64,000 nucleotides of DNA from Thalassococcus sp. S3 (GTDB lineage: Bacteria > Pseudomonadota > Alphaproteobacteria > Rhodobacterales > Rhodobacteraceae), in contig NZ_CP022303.1 in assembly GCF_004216475.1 (NCBI RefSeq), forward strand, positions 2,356,001-2,420,000. The letters are read 5' to 3'. Numbering within the stretch: position 1 is the stretch's first letter; each line of letters starts with the position of its first letter. A model generated the notes under the pieces. That model saw only the letters and a list, made by a program, of their open reading frames with translations. It searched no databases and was not told the origin of the DNA. The translations under genes and the position numbers were made by a program. This document shows positions 53,756-62,577 of this stretch, piece by piece.

Positions 53756-54868
53756 CTAGAACCCACGCAACCGCGCGACCTGCCCGGCATGGTAGCCGTA
53801 ATCGCCCAGCCATTCCGCCGAGACGCGTGCGCGCTTCATGTAAAAGCCCATGTCGAAGGCATCCGTCATGCCGATGCCGCCATGCATCTGCACGCCCTCC
53901 ATCACCGCCAGTTGCGCGGTGCTGGTGGCCCGCGCCTTGGCGAGCGAGACGGCGAGCGTGGCGTTTGCGGGGTCTTCATCCAGCTTGCGACCGGCATGGA
54001 GGATGGCGGAGGCCGTCACCTCCGTCTCGCACCACAGATGGGCCGCGCGGTGTTGCAGGGCCTGAAAATTGCCGATGGCGATGCCGAATTGCTTGCGCTC
54101 CTTCAGGTATTCGACGGTCATGCCGAAGGCGCCAGCGGCGAGGCCCGACATCTCGGCGGCAAGCGCCGCCTGCCCTGCCTCCAAAGCGGGTTTCAGCACA
54201 TCCATTGCATGATCGACCTGGCCCACCACGTCGTCACCCGTGGCCTCGACCCCGTCGAAGCGGATGCGGGCGCTGTCGCGGGCGTCGATCATGTTCTGCG
54301 CGCTCCGGGTGATCCCGTCGCGGTCGGCGGGGATGTCGAACAGGGTCAGCGCCTCTTCGGTCCGCGCCAGAACCAGCAGGCGGTCGGCGAGCGCTCCGTC
54401 CACGACAAAGGTTTTGTCTCCGGTGAGGCGGAAGCCGTTGCCGACACGCTCGGCGGTCATGGCGGTGGCGTCGGGGGCGAATTTGTTGCCCTCATCGACC
54501 GCCAGCGCATAGATCGCCTCGCCTGACGCGATGCGTTGCAGGGCGTCGCCGCGCGCATCCGACACCTGCCGCAGGGCGGTGGCGGCGATCACGGCGCTGG
54601 AGAGGAACGGGCTGGTGGCGAGGGTCTTGCCCATCTCATGGGCCAGAACGCCGGCGGCGGCGTGGCCCATGTCGGACCCGCCCTGCTCTTCGGGCACGAG
54701 GATGCCGGCCCAGCCCATTTGGGCCATCTCTTTCCAGAGCGCGGGATCGTGGGTTTCGCCCGCATCACGCAAGCCCCGCAAATGCGTCACCGGGGCGGCA
54801 TCGTCCAGAAACCCGCGCGCGGCATCCGCCAGCATGGTTTCCTCTTCGGTTTTGACCAATGTTGCCAT
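53756..54868 (-). CDS. Acyl-CoA dehydrogenase, subunit lacking the usual catalytic Glu
   Basis: The protein of 370 residues has the acyl-CoA dehydrogenase fold (WAGILVPEEQGGSDMGHAAA, KQFGIAIGNFQALQHRAAHL, GVQMHGGIGMTDAFDMGFYM). The C-terminal end reads RARVSAEWLGD, without the EGT-type motif that carries the base. It is shorter than single-subunit enzymes. This fits the accessory half of heteromeric FadE/ChsE-type dehydrogenases. Its partner starts 5 bases upstream of it in the same operon. Confidence 0.87.
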   Translation of the reverse strand: MATLVKTEEETMLADAARGFLDDAAPVTHLRGLRDAGETHDPALWKEMAQMGWAGILVPEEQGGSDMGHAAAGVLAHEMGKTLATSPFLSSAVIAATALRQVSDARGDALQRIASGEAIYALAVDEGNKFAPDATAMTAERVGNGFRLTGDKTFVVDGALADRLLVLARTEEALTLFDIPADRDGITRSAQNMIDARDSARIRFDGVEATGDDVVGQVDHAMDVLKPALEAGQAALAAEMSGLAAGAFGMTVEYLKERKQFGIAIGNFQALQHRAAHLWCETEVTASAILHAGRKLDEDPANATLAVSLAKARATSTAQLAVMEGVQMHGGIGMTDAFDMGFYMKRARVSAEWLGDYGYHAGQVARLRGF

Positions 54869-54873
54869 GTTTC

Positions 54874-56040
54874 TTACCCCGGAAGTCCAAGCACGCGGCG
54901 GGAGACGATGCTCAGCATCACCTCAGACGTGCCGCCTTCGATGGAATTGGCCTTGGTGCGCAGCCAGTCGCCGGCGCGGCCTGCATGCGTGCCGTCCCAT
55001 TCCAGCGCGTCGCTGCCACCGGCGGCCATGAGCAATTCGTGACGGCGCTTGTTCAATTCCGTCCCCATGTATTTCAGCATGGCCGATGCGTCGCCCACGC
55101 CACCGCCCGCCTCGGCCTGATCCTTGTAGCGTTCGAGGGTGAGGCCCACGGCGAGCGCATCGACCTCGGCCTCCATCGCCTTGGCGCGGAGCGTGGGTTC
55201 GGTCAGCCCGTCGCTGTCATCGGCCAGAACCGCGCCCAGCGAACGGGACACGCCCGCGAACATGCCCGAGCCGCTGATCATTTCCCGCTCATGGGTCAGT
55301 AGGTATTTGGCGACGTCCCAGCCCCGGTTGACCTCGCCCACGACGTGATGTTTCGGCACTTTTACATTGTCAAAGAACGTCTCGCAGAAGGGCGATGCGC
55401 CGGAAATGAGCTTGATCGGGCGGGTCGAGACCCCGTCGCTTGTCATGTCGATCAGCAGGAACGAGATGCCCTTGTGCTTGCTCTCCTTGTCGGTGCGGAC
55501 CAAAGCAAAGATCCAGTCGGCCTTGTCGGCATAGGAGGTCCAGACCTTTTGACCGTTGACCAGCCAGCGATCGCCCATGTCTTCGCATTTGGTCTGAAGC
55601 CCGGCGAGGTCGGAGCCCGCGCCCGGTTCGGAATAGCCCTGGCACCAGCGAATTTCGCCGCGTGCGATGGGCGGGAGATATTCGAGTTTCTGCTCATGCG
55701 TGCCGAAGTGGAGCAGCGCGGGCCCCAGCATCCAGATGCCGAAGCTTTGCAAAGGGGTCCGCGCATTGATGCGGGCCATTTCCTCTTGAAAGACCTTTTC
55801 GCGCGCCCGGTCGAGCCCTGCCCCGCCGTATTCACGCGGCCATGTGGGCACGGTCAGGCCCTCGGCGGCGGCCCGCTCCAGCCAGATTTTCTGGGCCTCG
55901 GAGCTGAATTTCCAGTTTTTTCCGCCCCAGCAGATGGTAGTCTCATCCGCAGCGCCATCGCGCATCTCTTCGGGGCAGTTTTCCTCCAGCCATGCGCGGA
56001 GGGCAGAGCGAAACTGCTCTGGGTCTTGGATGTCTAGCAC
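54874..56040 (-). CDS. Acyl-CoA dehydrogenase, catalytic subunit
   Basis: The protein of 388 residues has GYSEPGAGSDLAGLQTKCED for FAD/substrate binding, KVWTSYADKADW, and the C-terminal SIEGGTSEVM with the likely catalytic base Glu368. It is the first gene of the minus-strand operon and pairs with the next gene, which lacks the base. Such pairs in actinobacteria act on steroid side chains, but other branched or bulky acyl-CoA are possible here. It is divergent from a quinone-oxidoreductase-like gene. Confidence 0.89.
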   Translation of the reverse strand: MLDIQDPEQFRSALRAWLEENCPEEMRDGAADETTICWGGKNWKFSSEAQKIWLERAAAEGLTVPTWPREYGGAGLDRAREKVFQEEMARINARTPLQSFGIWMLGPALLHFGTHEQKLEYLPPIARGEIRWCQGYSEPGAGSDLAGLQTKCEDMGDRWLVNGQKVWTSYADKADWIFALVRTDKESKHKGISFLLIDMTSDGVSTRPIKLISGASPFCETFFDNVKVPKHHVVGEVNRGWDVAKYLLTHEREMISGSGMFAGVSRSLGAVLADDSDGLTEPTLRAKAMEAEVDALAVGLTLERYKDQAEAGGGVGDASAMLKYMGTELNKRRHELLMAAGGSDALEWDGTHAGRAGDWLRTKANSIEGGTSEVMLSIVSRRVLGLPG

Positions 56041-56166
56041 GGGTGCCTCCCCAACACTGTCGTGACGTTAGTTTCGCTATGCAGAATTGCATTCCGATAT
56101 TTGATTGACAAGCTGGAACCGTGCCGAACAGAAATGACGTGGAGGCACAGCGCGAGGGAGGATGCG

Positions 56167-57162
56167 ATGAAAGCGATGTTGAGCGAGGCACCGGGCGGGC
56201 CGGAGACGTTGAAACTGACGGACCTGCCGGACCCGGAACCCAAGAAGGGCGAGATCCGGCTGCGCGTCCATGCGGCGGGGGTGAATTTTCCCGATACGCT
56301 GATGATCAGGGACCTTTATCAGATGAAGCCGCCCCGCCCCTTCGCGCCGGGTGGAGAGATCGCGGGCGAGGTCGATGCCATCGGTGAGGGCGTCGAGGGC
56401 TTTGCCGTGGGCGACCGGGTGTTGGCGCTGACGGGGCATGGCGGGTTTGTCACCCACATCACGATCAAGGCGAATACGGCGATCAAGATCCCCGACGGGA
56501 TGCCGTATGAGGATGCGGCGTGTTTCATCTTTACCTACGGCACATCGCATCACGCGCTGAAGGACCGCGCGCAGATCAAGGCGGGCGAGTCGCTGCTGAT
56601 TCTGGGCGCGGCGGGCGGCGTCGGCGTGGCCGCCATTGAGCTGGGCAAGGCGGCGGGCGCCAAGGTGATCGCGGCGGTGTCGTCGGAGGAGAAGGCGGCG
56701 TTTTGCAAGGAGTTGGGTGCGGACGAGACCATCGTTTATCCGCGTGAGCTTGACCGCGATGCGCAGAAGGCGTTGTCGGGAGAGATCAAAAAGCTGGCCG
56801 GGCCCGACGGGGTGGACGTGGTTTATGACGCGGTGGGCGGCGACTATGCGGAACCGGCGATAAGGGCGCTGGCCTGGACAGGGCGCTTTCTGGTCGTGGG
56901 CTTTCCGGCGGGCATCCCGAAGATCCCGTTGAACCTGACCCTGTTGAAGGGCAGCCAGATCGTAGGGGTCTTTTGGGGGGCCTCGGTCTACCGCGAGCCG
57001 GAGGGGCATGCGGAGAACATGCGGGAGCTGTTTCAGATGTATGCGGAGGGCAAGGTGAAGCCCCGCATCTCGGCCCGCTTTCCGCTGGAGGATGCGGCCA
57101 AGGCGCTGGAGATGATGCAGGACCGCAAGGTGCTGGGCAAAGTCGTGCTGACGATGGGCTGA
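56167..57162 (+). CDS. NADPH:quinone oxidoreductase family protein (zinc-free MDR)
   Basis: The protein of 331 residues has an MDR fold without structural or catalytic zinc ligands: GVNFPDTLMIRDLYQMKPP, PGGEIAGEVDAIGEGV, and the nucleotide-binding LILGAAGGVGVAAIELGKAAG. It probably reduces quinones or enoyl compounds with NADPH. The ATG at 56167 follows GGGAGG; upstream in-frame codons are not family-like. It is divergent from the acyl-CoA dehydrogenase operon and so may share its regulation. Confidence 0.87.
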   Translation: MKAMLSEAPGGPETLKLTDLPDPEPKKGEIRLRVHAAGVNFPDTLMIRDLYQMKPPRPFAPGGEIAGEVDAIGEGVEGFAVGDRVLALTGHGGFVTHITIKANTAIKIPDGMPYEDAACFIFTYGTSHHALKDRAQIKAGESLLILGAAGGVGVAAIELGKAAGAKVIAAVSSEEKAAFCKELGADETIVYPRELDRDAQKALSGEIKKLAGPDGVDVVYDAVGGDYAEPAIRALAWTGRFLVVGFPAGIPKIPLNLTLLKGSQIVGVFWGASVYREPEGHAENMRELFQMYAEGKVKPRISARFPLEDAAKALEMMQDRKVLGKVVLTMG

Positions 57163-57168
57163 GCGGGC

Positions 57169-57825
57169 TCAGCCCAGATGCGACACGTCGTTGTAGCCGA
57201 GAACCCTCATGCTCTCGCCCTGGATGACAAGGCGGGAGATCGAGCCGTTAGCGGCCCCCAGAAACGCGAAGGGCGCAGACCCGCTGGCCAGCGCCATAGC
57301 GGCACCGATCACGCCGCCATGCACGAAGACCGCGACCTGCTGGTCGACGTGGCTGGCTGCGACACGCAAAAGGCCGCGCCGCACGCGGGTCTGGACCTGG
57401 GCCGTTGTCTCGGCGCCGGGGATGAGGCCCCATTCCTGCGCCTCCTTCGCACGCTCGTAGATCGGATCGCCCTCGGCTGCCTTGATGCGGTAAAGGCCGC
57501 CGTCCCAGTCGCCCAGGCTTACTTCGTGCAGGTCGGGGTCTTCGATGGGTGTCATCCCCAGATGACCGGCCAGAGGGGCCGCCGTCTGATGCGTACGGCG
57601 GAGTTTGGTGACGTAGATCGCGGCAATCGGCGTGTCGCGCAGCCGCGTGCCCACCTGCACCGCCTGCGCCTCGCCCGCCGGGTGAAGCGCCGGGTCGCCA
57701 TGGCCGTCCTTCATCGGGAAGGACACGCCCGGACGGGCCGGTTCGCTTTCGCCGTGCCGGATCAGCAAAAGCTCGGACGCGCCCGTGGGCAGGCTGTAGG
57801 TGGGCTGGCGATATTCCTTGGTCAT
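57169..57825 (-). CDS. Histidine phosphatase family protein
   Basis: The protein of 218 residues has the motif LIRHGESEPARPG near residue 20, an acid in DLHEVSLGDWDGG, and the second catalytic His in AVFVHGGVIGAAM, so the active site looks complete. It could act on phosphoglycerate-like or other phosphorylated metabolites; the substrate is unknown. It is convergent with the MDR gene at its left (6-base gap) and divergent from the next MDR gene. Confidence 0.86.
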   Translation of the reverse strand: MTKEYRQPTYSLPTGASELLLIRHGESEPARPGVSFPMKDGHGDPALHPAGEAQAVQVGTRLRDTPIAAIYVTKLRRTHQTAAPLAGHLGMTPIEDPDLHEVSLGDWDGGLYRIKAAEGDPIYERAKEAQEWGLIPGAETTAQVQTRVRRGLLRVAASHVDQQVAVFVHGGVIGAAMALASGSAPFAFLGAANGSISRLVIQGESMRVLGYNDVSHLG

Positions 57826-57902
57826 CGAAAACTCCCGAATTTCTGCGCCTTTGCTAGCGGCAAAGCGCAGCGCGAGACAACCGCTCTTGAAAGGAGCCCG
57901 AT

Positions 57903-58910
57903 ATGAAAATGCAACAGATCGTCGTGCGCAGCCTGCCGGAGGCGGAACTGCGCCCGGATCATTTCGAGGCGCAGGAGGTCGAGGCGCCCTCCACCGGCGA
58001 CGGAGAGGTGCTGCTGAGGACGATCCTGATGTCGATTGACGCGGCCAACCGGTCCTGGATGCAGGGCGCCACCTACCGCGAGGCGGTCAAGGCGGGCGAC
58101 GTGATGGCAACCTACGCGATCAGCGAGGTGGTCGAGAGCAAGAGCCCCCGCCTCTCCCCCGGTGATATCGTGGGCGGCGAAGGGGTCTGGGCGGAATATG
58201 ACGTGCGCGCGGCCCATAAGTTGCAGAAATTGCCCGCCGTGCCGGAGCTGTCGAACCTGATCTCGGTCTACGGGATCGCGGGCAAGACGGCGTTTCACGG
58301 GCTCGTCGGCGTGGGCCAGCCGATGGCGGGCGAGACGATTCTGGTCTCAGCCGCCGCAGGCTCCGTCGGTGGTTACGTGGGCCAGATCGGCAAAGCGCTG
58401 GGGTGCAGGGTCGTGGGTATCGCGGGCGGGCCCGAGAAATGCAAATGGGTGGTGGACGAGCTGGGCTTTGATGCCTGCGTCGATTACCGCGAGGCGGGGC
58501 TGGGCAAGGCGATCCGCGCGGCCTGCCCGGACGGGGTGGATATCTATTTCGACAATGTGGGCGGCGCGGTGCTGGAAACGGCGCTTTTCGCGATGAACGA
58601 ACGGGGCCGCGTGGTCTGCTGCGGGGCGATCAGCCAGTATGACAGCGGGGCGCCTTCGGGGCCGCGCAACCTGCCGGGGCTGGTCGTGGTCAAGCGGCTG
58701 CGGATGGAAGGGTTCATCGTGATGGATTTCGCCCGCGACGATGCCAAGGCCACCCGCGCGCTGCAGCATTGGGTGCAGTCGGGGCAGATCAAGGTCTTCG
58801 AGGACATCGTGGAGGGGCTGGAGAATGCGCCGCACGCCCTGATCGGGCTGCTGGCAGGCGACAACAAGGGCAAACGGATGGTTCGCGTGGCGGCCGATCC
58901 GGGCAAGTAA
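57903..58910 (+). CDS. NADP-dependent oxidoreductase, CurA/leukotriene-B4-reductase-like MDR
   Basis: The protein of 335 residues is a zinc-free MDR with the family markers GGEGVWAEYDV, ISVYGIAGKTAFHGLVGVG, the nucleotide loop VSAAAGSVGGYVGQIGKALG and GCRVVGIAGGPEKCKWVVDE, and VDIYFDNVGG. Members reduce the C=C bond of enones or prenyl aldehydes with NADPH. GGAG lies before the ATG. The MaoC gene follows 11 bases later, so both may belong to the same fatty-acid-like pathway. Confidence 0.89.
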   Translation: MKMQQIVVRSLPEAELRPDHFEAQEVEAPSTGDGEVLLRTILMSIDAANRSWMQGATYREAVKAGDVMATYAISEVVESKSPRLSPGDIVGGEGVWAEYDVRAAHKLQKLPAVPELSNLISVYGIAGKTAFHGLVGVGQPMAGETILVSAAAGSVGGYVGQIGKALGCRVVGIAGGPEKCKWVVDELGFDACVDYREAGLGKAIRAACPDGVDIYFDNVGGAVLETALFAMNERGRVVCCGAISQYDSGAPSGPRNLPGLVVVKRLRMEGFIVMDFARDDAKATRALQHWVQSGQIKVFEDIVEGLENAPHALIGLLAGDNKGKRMVRVAADPGK

Positions 58911-58921
58911 GGGGACAGAAG

Positions 58922-59398
58922 ATGGCTGCGATTGATAAAGCACTGGCGCAATCCGAGGCGCTGATCGGCACCGAAGTGGGCGTGTCGAATTGGATCATGG
59001 TCGATCAGAAGATGATCGATCAATTCGCCGAAACAACGCATGACGATCAATGGATCCACGTCGACCCTGAGCGCGCGGCGAAGGAAACGCCCTTTGGCGG
59101 CGCCATCGCGCACGGCTTTCTGACCCTCTCGCTGGCAAGCCGCTTTGCCTATGATTGCTTTCAGCCCTACGAGGGGCAGGTCATGGGGATCAATTACGGC
59201 TTCAACAAGCTGCGCTTCCTGTCGCCCGTTGTGGCGGGGTCCCGGCTGAGGGGTCGGTTCGTTCTGAAATCGGTCACCAAGCGATCCGAGGCGGAATTGT
59301 TGCGGGAAAACGCTCTCACCATCGAGATCGAGGGGTCTGAAACCCCGGCCCTTGTCGCCGATTGGTTGGGTCTGTCGGTTTTTGCTGCTCCGGCCTGA
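58922..59398 (+). CDS. MaoC family (R)-specific enoyl-CoA hydratase
   Basis: The protein of 158 residues is a single hotdog of the MaoC/NodN type. The hydratase motif Asp-x4-His appears as D41-DQWI-H46, followed by the GGAIAHGFLTLSL helix. It adds water to enoyl-CoA to give (3R)-hydroxyacyl-CoA. The ATG at 58922 follows AAGGGG; the frame is open further upstream inside the MDR gene. It supplies the hydratase step that the minus-strand operon at 47-56 kb lacks. Confidence 0.89.
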   Translation: MAAIDKALAQSEALIGTEVGVSNWIMVDQKMIDQFAETTHDDQWIHVDPERAAKETPFGGAIAHGFLTLSLASRFAYDCFQPYEGQVMGINYGFNKLRFLSPVVAGSRLRGRFVLKSVTKRSEAELLRENALTIEIEGSETPALVADWLGLSVFAAPA

Positions 59399-59519
59399 CG
59401 CCCTTCATTTACCCTAAAACGTGGCCGATCAGGTGCAAAAACGCTGTTTTACGTATGCGCAACGCTGGACAGCGCCCATATCGCCCGTCTAAGGGTGGGG
59501 TAGAAAACGAGTGGTGTGA

Positions 59520-59969
59520 ATGTCGAAAATCCTGGTGCTGAACGGGCCGAACCTCAATCTGCTGGGGACCCGGCAGCCTGACGTCTATGGCTCTGAGACA
59601 CTGAAAGACATCGAGGAGATGTGCACGGCGCATGCCGCGCCTCTGGGGCTGAGCGTGGACTTCGTGCAGTCCAATCACGAGGGCGTCCTGATCGACGCCA
59701 TTCACGCGGCGCGCGGGACCTATCGCGGTCTGATTCTGAATGCGGGCGCGCTGACCCATACCTCGATCGCGTTGATGGATGCCATCGCTTCGGTTGAGTT
59801 GCCGCTGATCGAGGTGCATCTTTCGAACATCCACGCACGGGAAGCCTTTCGGCACACGTCCTTTATCGCGCCCGTGGCGCTAGGACAGATTTGCGGATTC
59901 GGATCACAAGGATATAGTCTGGCACTCGACGCGATGAGCGCGTATTTGGCGGAGGCACACAAAGAATGA
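59520..59969 (+). CDS. aroQ: Type II 3-dehydroquinate dehydratase
   Basis: The protein of 149 residues catalyses the third step of the shikimate pathway. It shows LNGPNLNLLGTRQPDVYGSE with the catalytic Tyr23, the QSNHEG segment, LNAGALTHTSIAL and EVHLSNIHAREAFRHTS with the catalytic His and binding residues. Length is normal for the dodecameric enzyme. Its stop codon overlaps the start of the LuxR-type gene (ATGA), an odd link between housekeeping and regulation. Confidence 0.95.
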   Translation: MSKILVLNGPNLNLLGTRQPDVYGSETLKDIEEMCTAHAAPLGLSVDFVQSNHEGVLIDAIHAARGTYRGLILNAGALTHTSIALMDAIASVELPLIEVHLSNIHAREAFRHTSFIAPVALGQICGFGSQGYSLALDAMSAYLAEAHKE

Positions 59970-60721
59970 AGATGCGTGAGTATCTACAATTTTTGTCCAA
60001 TACCAAATCCATGGAAGAGCTGTGGTCCGCGCACACCGAAAGGATGGCGAGCTACGGCTTTGATCGCCTGCTTTACGGCTTTACCCGTTACAGGACGAGC
60101 ACGTCGCTGGGCGATCCGGAAGATTTCATAATCCTGACCAATCACAAGCCGGAATACACCCAGACCTTCATTCATGAGGGCCTCTATTTCCACGCGCCGA
60201 TGACCCGCTGGGCGCTGGAGAACGAGGGCGCGGGAAGCTGGCGCTATGTCGGAGAGATGTTCGACGGCAAGGTGCTGACGAAGGAAGAACAGCGGGTGAT
60301 CGAATTCAACCTGGGCATGCAGGTGACCGCGGGCTACACGATCAGCTTCAAATCGGTCTCGATGCGCTCGAAGGGTGCGATCGCGCTGACGGCCCATCCG
60401 GGGATGAGCCAGGACGAGGTGGACGAGATCTGGGCCGAACACGGGCGCGACATTCACCTGATGAACAACATCGCGCATCTAAAGATCCTCACCCTGCCCT
60501 ATTCCGCGCCCAACCGGAACCTGACCAAGCGCCAACGCGAGGCGCTGGAATGGGTGGGCGACGGCAAGACAACGCAGGATATCGCCCTGTTGATGGGTCT
60601 GACCTCGGCCACCGTGGAAAAGCATCTGCGCCTGGCACGCGAAGCGCTGTCGGTCGAAACGACGGCCCAGGCGGTGCTGAAGGCGGCGATGCACAACCAG
60701 ATGTTCGTGCTGGAAGCCTGA
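59966..60721 (+). CDS. Solo LuxR-type regulator with altered AHL pocket
   Basis: The protein of 251 residues has an N-terminal autoinducer-binding fold (about 15-165) and a C-terminal GerE-type helix-turn-helix (about 185-245; LTKRQREALEWVGDGKTTQD). Of the residues that hold acyl-homoserine lactones in TraR/LuxR, the Trp57 position is Tyr64, Tyr61 is Phe68 and Asp70 is Ala77, while Pro71 and Trp85 are kept as Pro78 and Trp92. No luxI-like gene is in the window. It probably senses another ligand or none. The ATG overlaps the aroQ stop codon. Confidence 0.88.
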   Translation: MKMREYLQFLSNTKSMEELWSAHTERMASYGFDRLLYGFTRYRTSTSLGDPEDFIILTNHKPEYTQTFIHEGLYFHAPMTRWALENEGAGSWRYVGEMFDGKVLTKEEQRVIEFNLGMQVTAGYTISFKSVSMRSKGAIALTAHPGMSQDEVDEIWAEHGRDIHLMNNIAHLKILTLPYSAPNRNLTKRQREALEWVGDGKTTQDIALLMGLTSATVEKHLRLAREALSVETTAQAVLKAAMHNQMFVLEA

Positions 60722-60760
60722 GCCCTCTGCCCCAACGCTTGGGCTTTGGTTTGGGCCGGT

Positions 60761-61126
60761 CTACCCCGTCGGTATTCCCTGGTGAAACCGAAGCAACCAG
60801 CTTGAGGCCGTCCTGATCCAGATCGAGCTGCGATTGGCCCGTTCGGACCCCGTGTCGAAATGTATCTCGCTCACATAAGTGACCAGAGCGGCATCCCTGG
60901 AAAGAAAGCCCGCCCGGAAATACGGCAGGGGAAACGTCGCCCGGAATGCATCGGGCGGGCTGTGCACGGCAAGAATGTCCTGGCGCGTATAGATCCGGCC
61001 CGAACGACCGTATTCCAGAAAGTCGGGCGCAAGAAGCCGGTCCATCCCTTCCGGATCGAAGCGGATTTCAGGCCGCCACAACAGACTTTCGAGGCCTTGC
61101 AATTCATCGACTGTGTTCTGATCCAT
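60761..61126 (-). CDS. DUF4440/NTF2-like protein
   Basis: The protein of 121 residues has the cone-like NTF2 fold pattern: an N-terminal helix (ELQGLESLLWRPEI), then DRLLAPDFLEYGRSGRIYTR and strands ending in SSIWIRTASSWLLRFHQGIP. The family includes small binding proteins and enzymes without a single function. It is convergent with the LuxR gene. The ribosome site before the ATG is weak. Confidence 0.75.
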   Translation of the reverse strand: MDQNTVDELQGLESLLWRPEIRFDPEGMDRLLAPDFLEYGRSGRIYTRQDILAVHSPPDAFRATFPLPYFRAGFLSRDAALVTYVSEIHFDTGSERANRSSIWIRTASSWLLRFHQGIPTG

Positions 61127-61298
61127 TTATCCAAGGCCCAGGTTCAGGGGGCTGGTTGTTGCCCGACAGGTCAGAAAGAGGCGATCCCAGCTTGGCTATC
61201 CAGCGTCTTGCGGATCTGTCTTCGGGATGCGGATGCGCCGTCCCGACTTATCGCTCATGACCATGCGTTAACCTGCTAGGCCTTTGGCGCACATCAAT

Positions 61299-61323
61299 AA
61301 AAAACTGTCCGGTTCAGTTTTTT
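61299..61323. promoter_or_regulatory. Perfect inverted repeat, operator-like
   Basis: AAAAAACTG (61299-61307) and CAGTTTTTT (61315-61323) are exact complements around TCCGGTT. The inner ACTGTCCGGTTCAGT resembles TetR-family operators found near efflux genes in alphaproteobacteria, from memory. A weak 65-codon frame begins at 61343 behind AGGTAAGGA. The rest of the gap from 61127 to the tsf terminator shows no supported gene. A weak bidirectional terminator is the other reading. Confidence 0.4.
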
Positions 61324-61553
61324 ACCAAGAGGTAAGGAATCCATGACTTTCGTGACGTCGCGTAAAAGCGCATCCTGCAAGCGTTCCGTGAGTGGTGGCT
61401 TTGAAGCCAGGGAACATCAGGTGAGGATCTCTGCGATTTCAGGGCGCTCCAAGCTTGTCCGGGTTTCCGGAGGCCGGTTCGGGTGTGTATTGATCCATAC
61501 TCGAACCGGGTTTTTGAATGGCCCCTCCCATCCCCATTAACGGGGTCATCAAA

Positions 61554-61582
61554 GAAAAAGGAGCCGCGCTTAGCGCGGCTCC
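61554..61582 (-). terminator. Rho-independent terminator of rpsB-tsf
   Basis: On the minus strand GGAGCCGCGC pairs with GCGCGGCTCC around a 3-base loop (61560-61582) and is followed by TTTTT (61555-61559). It lies 30 bases after the tsf stop codon. Confidence 0.9.
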
Positions 61583-61611
61583 GATTTCTTTTCAGGACTT
61601 GGCCAGGGCTA

Positions 61612-62487
61612 TTAGCCCTGAGCGGCCTTGGCGACTTCGGCGGCGAAGTCTTCCTTTTCGACCTCGATGCCTTCGCCCACTTCGAGACGGACAAAGCCGG
61701 TGATCTCGGCGCCGGCTTCTTCTGCGGCCTTGGCAACGGTCAGGTCGGGGTTGACCACGAATTGCTGGTTCAGGAGCGTGACCTCGGCCATGAATTTCTT
61801 CATCCGGCCCACGATCATCTTCTCGATCACCTGCTCGGGCTTGCCGCTTTCACGGGCGATGTCCATCTGAACCTGCTTTTCCTTTTCGACCACGGAAGGG
61901 TCAAGATCGGCTTCGCTGAGCGAGGCGGGGTTCACGGCGGCGATGTGCATTGCGACCTGCTTGCCGAAGGCTTCATCGCCCCCGGTCATGGCCACGAGAA
62001 CACCGATCTTGCCCATGCCGGTCGTTGCGGCATTGTGCACATAGGAGACCACGCCATCGCCCTCCAGCGATGCCATGCGGCGCACCGACATGTTCTCACC
62101 GATCGTGGCGATCTTGTCGGTGAGCGTGTCGGCCACGGTCTTGCCGCCCATATCGGCCTCTTTCAGCGCTTCGACGTCGGAGACGGTCAAAGCGGTCTTT
62201 GCGATACCGGATACCATCTCTTGAAACTCGGCGTTCTTGGCCACGAAGTCGGTTTCGGAATTGACCTCGACCGCGACACCCTTGCCGCCGTCGACGACCA
62301 CGGCGACCAGACCTTCGGCGGCGGTGCGACCGGATTTCTTGGCGGCCTTGGCCAGACCCTTGGTGCGCAGCCAGTCGACCGCGGCTTCCATGTCGCCGCC
62401 CGTTTCGGTCAGTGCTTTTTTCGCGTCCATCATGCCTGCGCCGGTGCTGTCGCGCAGTTCTTTCACCAATGCTGCTGTGATTGCCAT
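61612..62487 (-). CDS. tsf: Translation elongation factor Ts
   Basis: The protein of 291 residues recharges EF-Tu with GTP in the cytoplasm. The N-terminal UBA-like part reads [20 protein letters not shown] and is followed by the core signature [12 protein letters not shown]. The C-terminal part carries [20 protein letters not shown]. The ATG at 62487 follows GAGGAGAG; codons upstream are not conserved in the family. It is downstream of rpsB by 90 bases and ends at a strong terminator. Confidence 0.97.
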   Translation of the reverse strand: MAITAALVKELRDSTGAGMMDAKKALTETGGDMEAAVDWLRTKGLAKAAKKSGRTAAEGLVAVVVDGGKGVAVEVNSETDFVAKNAEFQEMVSGIAKTALTVSDVEALKEADMGGKTVADTLTDKIATIGENMSVRRMASLEGDGVVSYVHNAATTGMGKIGVLVAMTGGDEAFGKQVAMHIAAVNPASLSEADLDPSVVEKEKQVQMDIARESGKPEQVIEKMIVGRMKKFMAEVTLLNQQFVVNPDLTVAKAAEEAGAEITGFVRLEVGEGIEVEKEDFAAEVAKAAQG

Positions 62488-62577
62488 GACGTGGCTCTCC
62501 TCAAATTCTGGATGGTTGGGACGGGTCATACCCCGTCCCGTATGTCATTTGCGTGACAGGCCCGGAGAGGACCCTGA

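Noticed and set aside
52807..54312. Long plus-strand open frame of about 500 codons
   Set aside because: It is antisense to an SDR and an acyl-CoA dehydrogenase with clear motifs, is rich in His, Gly and Arg and has no recognisable domain; it is a by-product of GC-rich coding DNA.
61440..61530. Possible tRNA because of a GGTTCGAGT stretch
   Set aside because: The flanking bases do not form a T-stem, and no acceptor stem, D-arm or anticodon arm could be built.
61314..61736. Minus-strand frame of 140 codons running out of the tsf region
   Set aside because: Its first part is antisense-frame sequence of tsf and the rpsB-tsf terminator; the remainder has no ribosome site and no family resemblance.
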